From contig CAJOQC010000274.1 of assembly GCA_905236785.1 (NCBI GenBank), positions 1 through 7,337 of the forward strand: a DNA stretch of 7,337 nt. Direction: 5' to 3'. The DNA is from an uncultured Selenomonadaceae bacterium (lineage in GTDB: Bacteria > Bacillota > Negativicutes > Selenomonadales > Selenomonadaceae). How positions within the stretch are numbered: position 1 is the stretch's first letter; every line of letters starts with the position of its first letter. Positions 1-6,119 of this stretch are shown here, piece after piece. Under the pieces are notes generated by a model, which did no database searches, was not told where the DNA came from, and was given only the letters and a program-made list of their open reading frames with translations. Made by a program: the position numbers and the translations under genes.

Positions 1-44
1 TTATAACGCTTGTGGCATATCGCCGCGCACAATACCCCAGATTG

Positions 45-73
45 ATTATATCATTAAAGTATAAGGAAAACAA
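45..73 (-). promoter_or_regulatory. Candidate sigma-A promoter reading out of the left edge
   Basis: On the minus strand, TTGTTT (68-73) is followed by a 17-base spacer and a perfect TATAAT (45-50). A TG one base upstream of the -10 (TGATATAAT) makes it an extended -10 site. Transcription would start near position 38 and run left out of the window, so it would serve a gene I cannot see. It lies just beyond the hydrogenase operon terminator, as expected for the start of a new transcription unit. The -35 is poor (3 of 6) and AT-rich DNA gives chance matches. The rest of 1-120 shows no gene. Confidence 0.45.
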
Positions 74-120
74 TAAAACGGTTTGCGATGATGTTACCAA
101 TGGAAGATTAGAATAAGAGC

Positions 121-154
121 AAAAATCCCGCAGGGCAAGCCCTGCGGGATTTTT
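121..154. terminator. Strong intrinsic terminator, symmetrical (works both ways)
   Basis: A perfect 15-bp inverted repeat: AAAAATCCCGCAGGG (121-135), loop CAAG (136-139), CCCTGCGGGATTTTT (140-154). The GC core is flanked by A/T runs, so either strand would make a GC hairpin followed by a U tract. It starts 27 bases after the stop codon of the 80-residue protein and so ends the minus-strand hydrogenase operon. Its symmetry means it could also stop a plus-strand transcript entering from the left. Confidence 0.93.
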
Positions 155-181
155 ATATTTGGCGACATTTACTTTGTGGCA

Positions 182-424
182 TCAAATCGACGCATTTACG
201 CCGCAGTTGTCAAATACGCCCAATATCTCCGAAAGTTTGGTTTTCTTCGGGTTGTAGTCAATGGTTGTTTCCCCGTCATGGGTGTGAATATGAACATAAA
301 GCACGCCCGAAAGACCAAGCAAACTTTCTTCAACCTGCTTGGCGTTTTCTTCGGTGTAGCCCTCGGCGGTAAATTGCAAACGGGTGTTGCCGTTCGTTTC
401 GCCGCAGCCACATTCTTTGCACAT
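182..424 (-). CDS. Small HMA-like protein with HypB-type cysteine start, hydrogenase operon
   Basis: An 80-residue protein, last gene of the hydrogenase operon, 17 bases after the cytochrome b gene, with a good RBS (AAGGAG, about 7 bases before ATG). The first residues, MCKECGCG, place cysteines at 2, 5 and 7, the spacing of the N-terminal nickel site known from E. coli HypB. Residues 15-78 follow the beta-alpha-beta-beta-alpha-beta pattern of heavy-metal-associated (HMA) domains, including the helix ending in LSGV (38-41) and a strand followed by DY (56-57). The usual GMxCxxC metal loop is GYTEENA (22-28), so both cysteines are missing. A strand carries alternating histidines H45, H47 and H49, and C74 lies near the end. 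No signal peptide or membrane segment is visible. I infer a cytoplasmic metal (probably nickel) binding or delivery role for hydrogenase maturation; a degenerate structural HMA protein is the alternative. Gene reality is well supported, function is not. Confidence 0.85.
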   Translation of the reverse strand: MCKECGCGETNGNTRLQFTAEGYTEENAKQVEESLLGLSGVLYVHIHTHDGETTIDYNPKKTKLSEILGVFDNCGVNASI

Positions 425-441
425 AAATATTCTCCTTGCCG

Positions 442-1125
442 TTATTCAAGTTCGTTGGCATCTTTGGGCGTGTGTGCCAAAATTTTGCTGCCGGCGAACA
501 TACTCGATACTTCGCTTTCGCCTTCCATAAACTCGGCGCGAATGACCATGTATACATGGCCTATGGCAAAGAGGATAATGCCCCATGCCACATAATGATG
601 AATGAGGTGAGTCATCATTTCGCCGCCCAAAACAGTGTTTACCCAGCCAAAGAGGAAAGCCCCCGTGCTGTTGGGGTCGTTCATGTAATACATGGCAAAG
701 CCCGTCAGGACTTCCACCAGCACCAAGGCATATAGGGCGGCGTAACTGCATCGCGCCAAGGGGTTACGGAGGAAGGAGGCGTGATGGGGCTTTATGAGCA
801 TATAGTGAAGAGCCACATCAACGGTTTCTTCGTAGAAATGCCCCTCCCACACACGGGGAAAGAGCCTGTCCCCTTTGTTGATTATAAACCCGTAAATTCG
901 CAGGATAAAGGAGGCGCAAAAGATGAACGCCGCCACAAAGTGAATGTCCCGCACCAAGTCCATGGAGGTTAGGGTGTAAGTCGGTTCGGGGGTCATAACC
1001 TGCACGGGTTTGGCAATGAGAAGACCCGTCACGAAAAGGATAACAATCATGGCGACCATTATCCAGTGAAAAATTCGCAGAAACGGGCTAAAGAGGTAAT
1101 ATTCCTTTCGTTTTACTTCTTTCAT
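442..1125 (-). CDS. hyaC: Ni/Fe-hydrogenase b-type cytochrome subunit
   Basis: A 227-residue integral membrane protein of the HyaC/CybH family. It anchors the hydrogenase dimer and carries electrons from its distal Fe-S cluster through b haems to the quinone pool. Four hydrophobic segments are visible, about residues 20-40, 58-82, 127-147 and 178-198. Histidines suitable as haem ligands are H20 (RIFHW), H62 (RDIHF), H176/H177 (LIHH) and H190 (IGHVY); exact assignments are inferred from the family pattern. Length is normal for the family (about 220-250). The start ATG lies two bases after the large-subunit stop and has GGAGG seven bases upstream, so the genes are co-translated. The last 27 residues form a polar tail. 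The identity is also fixed by its place after the two hydrogenase subunits. Confidence 0.95.
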   Translation of the reverse strand: MKEVKRKEYYLFSPFLRIFHWIMVAMIVILFVTGLLIAKPVQVMTPEPTYTLTSMDLVRDIHFVAAFIFCASFILRIYGFIINKGDRLFPRVWEGHFYEETVDVALHYMLIKPHHASFLRNPLARCSYAALYALVLVEVLTGFAMYYMNDPNSTGAFLFGWVNTVLGGEMMTHLIHHYVAWGIILFAIGHVYMVIRAEFMEGESEVSSMFAGSKILAHTPKDANELE

Positions 1126-1127
1126 GC

Positions 1128-3035
1128 CTATTCCTCCACTGTCATGCCGGAATATGGATCGGTGGTTACGACGCGGATTTTTTCTCCCTTCGCGTTATAC
1201 ATATGGGTGGCGCAGGCCATGCACGGGTCGAAGGAACGAATGACCTTCACAATCTCAAGGGGCTTGTCCGGCACAGCCACATGAGTGTCCATCATGGCAA
1301 GTTCGTATGCGCCCTGCCCCGCTTTGTCGTCTCGGGGGCAAGAGTTCCACGTCGTCGGCACGATACATTGATAGTTATGGGTTTTGCCGTCCTTAATGTG
1401 AACCCAATGGCTGAGCGCGCCGCGGGGCGCTTCATAAAGACCCACGCCCTTGCACTCTTTTGGCCAAGTCTCCGGGTACCATTTTTCGGAATTCATAACC
1501 GAAAGATCCCCGCTCTTGATGTTGGCGATTAGCTTGTCAAAATAGAATTTGTTGATTTCGGCGTTAAGCTGGCAATCAAGGCCGCGAGCCGCCGTGCGCC
1601 CCACCATGGTCGGAAGCCAAACCTCCGGCGCAAGACCCAACACGTTGGACACGGCCTGGATTTGGTCAATCATCATTTTTTCCGCCCAAGTTAAATCGCC
1701 CAAAAGACCTTTTACATACTTGGTGTAGATGATGATGTACCGCGCCAAGGGACCGACTTCGCAGACTTTGCCCTTCCATTTCGGGGTTTTTAGCCATGAG
1801 TATTTGCCCTGTTCGTTGAGGGTTTTCCACTCCGTAGGCGTGCCTTCCTTCGGACCTGTGAATTTCGGCTCGGTGACGCCCTCCCACGGATGCAAATCTT
1901 TGTCGGCGGGGTATTCGTACCATGCGTGTTGCACCCCTTCGGTGAAACCGTCGGGGGAGGTTAAATCTTCTGCCTTCAGCTCGGAATATTCCGCGTTCCA
2001 TGCGCCTGCGCCGAAGTTTTCCACCACGCCGTTGCAACGAATGAGCAAATCTTTGAAGAAGCCGCCGTCGCTGGTGCGGGTGTAAGTGTCCATGGGGTAC
2101 GCGCCGAAGGCCAACACGCGGGTCTTGGCCAAGCCGCCGCCATCGGTCTTGCCGGCTTTAACGTAAATGTTGCCGATGGCCAACAAATCCGGCAGGTAGT
2201 AATTGTTGACAAGGGTTCTGCCCATGTTTACGGCGCGATCAACTATGGCCAAGCGGGCGGTGTTCACCGGCGCGTTGCCATCCGTAAGGGATATGGAGCA
2301 GGGCATACCGCCCACGACGTAATGGGGGTGCGGGTTCTTGCCGCCGAAGATAACATGGGGCGTAACAAGTTCCCGTTGCTTATCGAGCATTTCAAGATAA
2401 TGCGCCACTGCAAGAAGGTGAACCTCCGGCGGCAAAATCTTATAATCGGGGTGATCCCACCACTGGGCGGAGAAGATGCCAAGCTGTCCGCTGTCCACTA
2501 TGGCCTTAACTTTTGCCTTGATGCCGTCAAAATATTGGGGCGTGGCGGCGGGGAAGTCATGAGGGTAGGCTTCGGTGTTTGTGGCCGTGGGGCCTGTTAG
2601 GGGCAATTTATAGGTTGCCAAAATTGTGTTTTGCAGGTTGGCCGTGGCCACAGGGTCGGCGTTTAACGCCTCCACGGGGCTTACCCAGTCAAGGGCGTGC
2701 AAATGATAAAAATGGACTATGTGGTCTTGCACCGTAAGGGTGGCCGCCATGATGTTTCGTATGTAGTTGGCGTTTTTGGGAATTGTTATGCCCAAAGCGT
2801 CCTCCACGGCGCGGACGGAGCAAAGGGCGTGAGCCGTGGTGCAAACGCCGCAAATCCGCTGAATGTACGCCCAAGCGTCCCGGGGGTCTCTGTCTTTCAT
2901 TACAAGTTCCAAACCGCGCCAGGCCGTGCCGCTGGACAGAGCGTCGGTCACTGTGCCGCTTCCTTCGTCAACCTGCACCTCAACGCGCAGATGTCCTTCT
3001 ATTCTTGTTACCGGATCAACCGTTACATGAGCCAT
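1128..3035 (-). CDS. hyaB: Group 1 [NiFe] hydrogenase, large (catalytic) subunit
   Basis: A 635-residue catalytic subunit that splits H2 into protons and electrons at a Ni-Fe(CN)2CO centre. The N-terminal motif RIEGH (11-15) and RICGVCTTAH (60-69) supply C62 and C65; the C-terminal motif DPCMACATH (603-611) supplies C605 and C608. All four Ni ligands are therefore present. There is no signal peptide: in this family the folded large subunit is exported together with the Tat-signal-bearing small subunit. Maturation proteases cut after the histidine of DPCxxCxxH, here H611, leaving a 24-residue tail (612-635) to be removed; tails of about 15 residues are familiar from E. coli and Desulfovibrio enzymes, so this one is long. 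The ATG overlaps the small-subunit stop by one base (TAATG), implying translational coupling. The length and motifs place it with membrane-bound uptake hydrogenases (HyaB/HybC type); the exact subgroup cannot be decided by eye. Confidence 0.97.
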   Translation of the reverse strand: MAHVTVDPVTRIEGHLRVEVQVDEGSGTVTDALSSGTAWRGLELVMKDRDPRDAWAYIQRICGVCTTAHALCSVRAVEDALGITIPKNANYIRNIMAATLTVQDHIVHFYHLHALDWVSPVEALNADPVATANLQNTILATYKLPLTGPTATNTEAYPHDFPAATPQYFDGIKAKVKAIVDSGQLGIFSAQWWDHPDYKILPPEVHLLAVAHYLEMLDKQRELVTPHVIFGGKNPHPHYVVGGMPCSISLTDGNAPVNTARLAIVDRAVNMGRTLVNNYYLPDLLAIGNIYVKAGKTDGGGLAKTRVLAFGAYPMDTYTRTSDGGFFKDLLIRCNGVVENFGAGAWNAEYSELKAEDLTSPDGFTEGVQHAWYEYPADKDLHPWEGVTEPKFTGPKEGTPTEWKTLNEQGKYSWLKTPKWKGKVCEVGPLARYIIIYTKYVKGLLGDLTWAEKMMIDQIQAVSNVLGLAPEVWLPTMVGRTAARGLDCQLNAEINKFYFDKLIANIKSGDLSVMNSEKWYPETWPKECKGVGLYEAPRGALSHWVHIKDGKTHNYQCIVPTTWNSCPRDDKAGQGAYELAMMDTHVAVPDKPLEIVKVIRSFDPCMACATHMYNAKGEKIRVVTTDPYSGMTVEE

Positions 3036-4123
3036 TACTCACCCGCTCCCCCATTCTCAACTTCTTCTATGTCTCTCTTTGATTTTTGCACTACGCTTGC
3101 CACAGCATGAGCCGCAACCCCCGCCGTGGTCAAGACGCCAAGGCCGATGCCGATTTTGTCTGCATCGCCGATTTTGTCGTATTTGGGCAAACGATCGCTA
3201 AAAGAGCCTTCGTCCCAAAAATGCGGATTACTGCACCCAATGCAAGCCGCGCCGGATTGAATTGGGTAGCTCATGCCTTGATACCAACGCAAATTGCCGC
3301 AGGAATTATATGTCTCCGGGCCTCGGCAACCAAGTTTATACAAGCACCAGCCCGCTTTTGCCCCCGCGTCGTCGTAATTTTCCGCGAACAACCCTGCGTC
3401 AAAGAAGGGGCGGCGATAGCAAGTGTCATGAATACGGTTGCCGTAGAATTGTTTGGGGCGGCCGTTGCCGTCCAATGGGGGCGGCGTGCCAAAGAGAGCG
3501 ACGTGCATAACAACGCCGGTCATGACCTCCGGGATGGGCGGGCAACCCGGCACGTTGATAACCGGCGCACCGCCGGTGAACATACTTATCCCGCTTGAAC
3601 CCGTGGGGTTTGGCGAAGCGGCCTGTATGCCCCCCGCCACGGCGCAGGTGCCGTAGGCGATGATTGCCGCCGCATCCTTGGCCGCTTTTTGCAAAAGATG
3701 GGTGAAGGTGTGGCCGCCGGACATACAAAAAATGCCGTTGTCCTTGGTTGACACAGCCCCCTCAACCGCCAATATGTATTGACCTTTGTACTTTTGAATG
3801 GTTTCGTCAAGATGCCGTTCAAAGGGTTCGCCGCAAGCTGCGCTCAACAAATGGTCGTACTCCAAGTCGATTTGCGACAGTACCAAATCCCCGGCCAAGG
3901 GCGATGCCGAACGGATAAAGCTTTCGTCGCAACCCGTACATTCATGGCCGTGAATCCAAATTACCACCGGCAAAGGCTTGGCTTCCGCCGCCTCAACCAC
4001 CTTCGTCAGACATTCGGTGCTAAGACCCATGAGCGAAGTTAGGGTAACGCAGCTTTTGATGAAGTTTCTTCTTGAGATGCCTTGCTTTAGGCAACGATCC
4101 CATAAGCTCTCCCTTTTCTCCAC
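3035..4123 (-). CDS. hyaA: Group 1 [NiFe] hydrogenase, small (Fe-S) subunit, Tat-exported
   Basis: A 362-residue electron-transfer subunit. SRRNFIK (17-23) is a twin-arginine motif, followed by a hydrophobic stretch and a likely cleavage after AEA (46-48). Proximal cluster ligands are C62, C65, C160 and C194; distal H232, C235, C260 and C266; medial C275, C294 and C297. This spacing nearly matches the Desulfovibrio gigas enzyme. The proximal motif is ECTGCDE, and position 165 is glycine, so the two extra cysteines of oxygen-tolerant enzymes are absent. A hydrophobic helix at about 324-346 is the C-terminal membrane anchor seen in enzymes with a cytochrome b partner. The start codon is GTG (4121-4123), chosen because a perfect AAGGAGG lies seven bases upstream and the next in-frame methionine is inside the signal peptide. 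Electrons pass from the large subunit through three clusters to the b-type cytochrome. Confidence 0.97.
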   Translation of the reverse strand: MEKRESLWDRCLKQGISRRNFIKSCVTLTSLMGLSTECLTKVVEAAEAKPLPVVIWIHGHECTGCDESFIRSASPLAGDLVLSQIDLEYDHLLSAACGEPFERHLDETIQKYKGQYILAVEGAVSTKDNGIFCMSGGHTFTHLLQKAAKDAAAIIAYGTCAVAGGIQAASPNPTGSSGISMFTGGAPVINVPGCPPIPEVMTGVVMHVALFGTPPPLDGNGRPKQFYGNRIHDTCYRRPFFDAGLFAENYDDAGAKAGWCLYKLGCRGPETYNSCGNLRWYQGMSYPIQSGAACIGCSNPHFWDEGSFSDRLPKYDKIGDADKIGIGLGVLTTAGVAAHAVASVVQKSKRDIEEVENGGAGE

Positions 4124-4130
4124 TTTCGTA

Positions 4131-4137
4131 CCTCCTT
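4131..4137 (-). promoter_or_regulatory. Ribosome binding site deciding the GTG start of the small subunit
   Basis: The minus strand reads AAGGAGG, then seven bases (TACGAAA), then GTG. This is a full match to the Shine-Dalgarno consensus at ideal spacing and is the main reason to accept a GTG start. Confidence 0.9.
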
Positions 4138-4153
4138 ATGAAAAATACACACA

Positions 4154-4164
4154 AATCGTCGATT
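4154..4164. promoter_or_regulatory. Short palindrome at the predicted hydrogenase transcription start
   Basis: AATCG-T-CGATT is a perfect 5-bp inverted repeat with a one-base centre. It covers the expected transcription start (about 4163) of the hydrogenase promoter, a place where a repressor could act. It matches no operator I know (not the Rex, Fnr or Fur consensus), and a palindrome this short can easily occur by chance. Confidence 0.2.
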
Positions 4165-4169
4165 GCAAA

Positions 4170-4200
4170 ATTATACCATGACAATTCAATTCTACGACAA
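4170..4200 (-). promoter_or_regulatory. Extended -10 promoter of the hydrogenase operon
   Basis: In the 105-base gap between maf and the hydrogenase small subunit, the minus strand has a perfect TATAAT (4170-4175) preceded by TGG (4176-4178), giving TGGTATAAT, an extended -10 element. The best -35 is TTGTCG (4195-4200; 4 of 6 matches) at a long 19-base spacing; extended -10 promoters tolerate weak -35 boxes. Start near 4163 gives a leader of about 40 bases carrying the strong RBS. It implies that the hydrogenase genes are transcribed independently of the haem genes, although read-through from maf is possible. Confidence 0.7.
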
Positions 4201-4228
4201 AAAGAAAATTCCTGCCGTTAAAACAAGG

Positions 4229-4807
4229 TTATTTATAAATATCAACCTCGGCTTTTTTTGCCAAAACCGTAAAAAGGTGCAGGGGCAGCCCCACCACGTT
4301 TGAATAAGATCCTTCGATGCCTTCTATGAAGGCGGCGGCGCGGCCTTGAAGGGCGTATGCTCCGGCTTTGTCCATGGGTTCGCCCGTAGCGACATAGGCG
4401 GCTATTTCTTCGTCGGTCATTTCGGCAAAATGTACGCGAGTGGTTTCTGCGGCGGGGTAGCTCTTGCCCTTTGTCACCAGCACCATCCCCGTTATAACTT
4501 CGTGGGTCTTGCCGCTTAATTTGCGGAGCATCTCTTTGGCATCCTCATGGTCTTTGGGCTTGCCGTAGATAACTTCGTCCAAAACAACCACGGTGTCCGC
4601 CCCCAACACGGGCAAATTTTTGTCTTTGGCTTTTTCGCTCACGTCAAGAGCTTTTAGCTTGGCATTTGCCAGGGCGATTTCGGCGGGGCTTTTGTCGGCC
4701 TTTGCGCCGGTAAATTCCCGGGCGTTGCTTTCTTCAACGGTGAATTTTGCGCCGATTTGCCGCAAAAGGTCGGCGCGGCGGGGGGATTTTGACGCTAATA
4801 TAAACAT
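4229..4807 (-). CDS. maf: Maf family nucleoside triphosphate pyrophosphatase
   Basis: A 192-residue Maf/YhdE-type protein, normal length. These cytoplasmic enzymes hydrolyse non-canonical or excess nucleotides (dTTP, UTP and modified pyrimidines in the YhdE branch) to the monophosphate and pyrophosphate. Visible family motifs are LASKSPRR (4-11), LGADTVV (68-74) with catalytic-base candidate D71, YGKP (81-84), HEVITG (102-107), DKAGAYALQG (146-155) and IEGSYSNVVGLPL (164-176). The DKAGAYxxQG and GSYxNVVGLP motifs favour the dTTP/UTP pyrophosphatase group. The ATG is three bases after the hemL stop; the RBS (AAGGTG) is weak and lies within the end of hemL, so translation is probably coupled to hemL. 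No link of Maf to haem synthesis is known; it is likely just a passenger of the operon. After its stop there is only a weak hairpin and a T-rich stretch, not a convincing terminator. Confidence 0.95.
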   Translation of the reverse strand: MFILASKSPRRADLLRQIGAKFTVEESNAREFTGAKADKSPAEIALANAKLKALDVSEKAKDKNLPVLGADTVVVLDEVIYGKPKDHEDAKEMLRKLSGKTHEVITGMVLVTKGKSYPAAETTRVHFAEMTDEEIAAYVATGEPMDKAGAYALQGRAAAFIEGIEGSYSNVVGLPLHLFTVLAKKAEVDIYK

Positions 4808-4810
4808 GGC

Positions 4811-6118
4811 CTACACCTTCGCCGCAGCGGCAAAACCGATTTTCGCCGCATTTACGGTTTTTTCGATGTCCGCGTCGGTGTGGGCGGCGGACATAAAGAG
4901 AGTTTCAAACTGCGACGGCGCAAGGTAAATGCCTTCGCCGAGCATGGCAAAAAACCAGGCCTTAAATTTGTTTTGGTCGGCGCGGGAGGCGTCCTCAAAG
5001 TTCCATACTTCTTCTTCGGCGAAAAATACGCCGAACATGGATCCGGCTTGGTGAACCTGCACAGCCACCCCTGCGTTTTTGGCCGCGCCCTTTAGCCCCA
5101 ACACAAGCTCCTTGGTTCTTAGGGTGAGGGAGCGGCTTAAATCTTCTTCCTTGTCTTCGGCGGCAAGTTCTTTTAGCGTGGCAAGCCCTGCCGCCATGGC
5201 GATGGGGTTGCCGGAAAGCGTCCCCGCCTGATAAATTTTCCCCGAGGGGGACACGTTTTCCATTATGTCCCGTCGACCGCCGTAGGCCGCGCAAGGTAGG
5301 CCGCCGCCCAAGATTTTCCCCAAGCAGGTGAGGTCGGGTTTAATGCCGTAGGCCGCCTGCGCCCCCCCCAAGGAGGCGCGAAAACCGCACATAACTTCGT
5401 CGAAGATTAAGAGTGCGCCGCAATTTGCCGTAAGCTCGCGGATTTTTCGCAAATAGCCCTGTTTGGGCAAAACCAAGCCCATGTTTCCCGCCACCGGCTC
5501 TATTATAACGGCGGCAATTTCCTTGCCGTGTTTTTCGAGAGTTTCTTCAAGAGCCGCTATGTCGTTGTACGGCAGGGCAATGGTGTCGGCGGCCGTCCCC
5601 CGCGTCACGCCGGGGGAGCTTGGCTCGCCGAAGGTGGCCGCGCCGGAGCCGGCGTTTACCAGCAAGCTGTCGCTGTGGCCGTGGTAACAGCCGATAAATT
5701 TTATTATTTTATCCCTGCCCGTAAAGCCCCGCGCCACGCGCAGCGCGCTCATGGTGGCTTCTGTGCCGGAATTTACCATGCGCATCATTTCCATGGATGG
5801 GTAAATTTTTTGCACCAATTTGGCAAGAGCCGTTTCAATTTCCGTCGGTGCGCCGTAGCTTGCGCCTTTTAGAGCCGCGTCAATCACCGCTACCGTAACT
5901 TTTTCGTGGGCATGACCCAAGACCAACGGGCCCCATGAGCCGACGTAATCAATATATTCGTTGTCGTCGATGTCGAAAATTTTGCTGCCCTTGCCTCGGG
6001 CGATAAAGGGAGGAGTGCCGCCCACGCTCATATAGGAGCGGACGGGGCTGTTCACGCCGCCGGGCATAAAATTTTTCGCTTCGGCAAAGGCCGCCGCCGA
6101 TTTATCAAGGTTAAGCAT
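4811..6118 (-). CDS. hemL: Glutamate-1-semialdehyde 2,1-aminomutase
   Basis: A PLP-dependent class III aminotransferase-fold enzyme converting glutamate-1-semialdehyde to 5-aminolevulinate, the last step of the C5 route to haem precursors. From the chosen start it has 435 residues (family about 425-435). Motifs: FMPGGVNSPVR (17-27), NSGTEA (116-121), GCYHGHSD (143-150), FDEV (239-242) and CLGKILGGGLP (265-275) with the PLP lysine K268, then AGTLSGNP (298-305). The reading frame is open back to 6157, which would add 13 residues, but the family N-terminus (MLN.DKS) begins at the ATG at 6116-6118, and this ATG has GGGAGGG just upstream. That start lies one base after the hemB stop (TGATATG), so the two are probably co-translated. 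The product is the precursor of the substrate of HemB. A run of eight G residues occurs at codons 250-253. Confidence 0.96.
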   Translation of the reverse strand: MLNLDKSAAAFAEAKNFMPGGVNSPVRSYMSVGGTPPFIARGKGSKIFDIDDNEYIDYVGSWGPLVLGHAHEKVTVAVIDAALKGASYGAPTEIETALAKLVQKIYPSMEMMRMVNSGTEATMSALRVARGFTGRDKIIKFIGCYHGHSDSLLVNAGSGAATFGEPSSPGVTRGTAADTIALPYNDIAALEETLEKHGKEIAAVIIEPVAGNMGLVLPKQGYLRKIRELTANCGALLIFDEVMCGFRASLGGAQAAYGIKPDLTCLGKILGGGLPCAAYGGRRDIMENVSPSGKIYQAGTLSGNPIAMAAGLATLKELAAEDKEEDLSRSLTLRTKELVLGLKGAAKNAGVAVQVHQAGSMFGVFFAEEEVWNFEDASRADQNKFKAWFFAMLGEGIYLAPSQFETLFMSAAHTDADIEKTVNAAKIGFAAAAKV

Positions 6119-6119
6119 A

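Noticed and set aside
2..64. Plus-strand open frame entering from the left edge and stopping at 62-64, possibly the tail of a gene converging on the terminator.
   Set aside because: Only 20 codons, no recognisable family sequence, and it overlaps a better-supported minus-strand promoter. An open frame of this length is common by chance.
3086..3598. A 170-codon plus-strand open frame opposite the hydrogenase small subunit.
   Set aside because: Antisense shadow of a clearly conserved gene, with no RBS-supported start and no family resemblance.
4141..4200. Possible Rex or Fnr operator in the hydrogenase promoter (TTGTC and TTGTG words).
   Set aside because: No word pairs with an inverted partner at the spacing these regulators need.
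4201..4228. Possible terminator after maf (CCT/AGG hairpin followed by T-rich sequence on the minus strand).
   Set aside because: The stem is only three or four base pairs with a bulge and a large loop, too weak to call.
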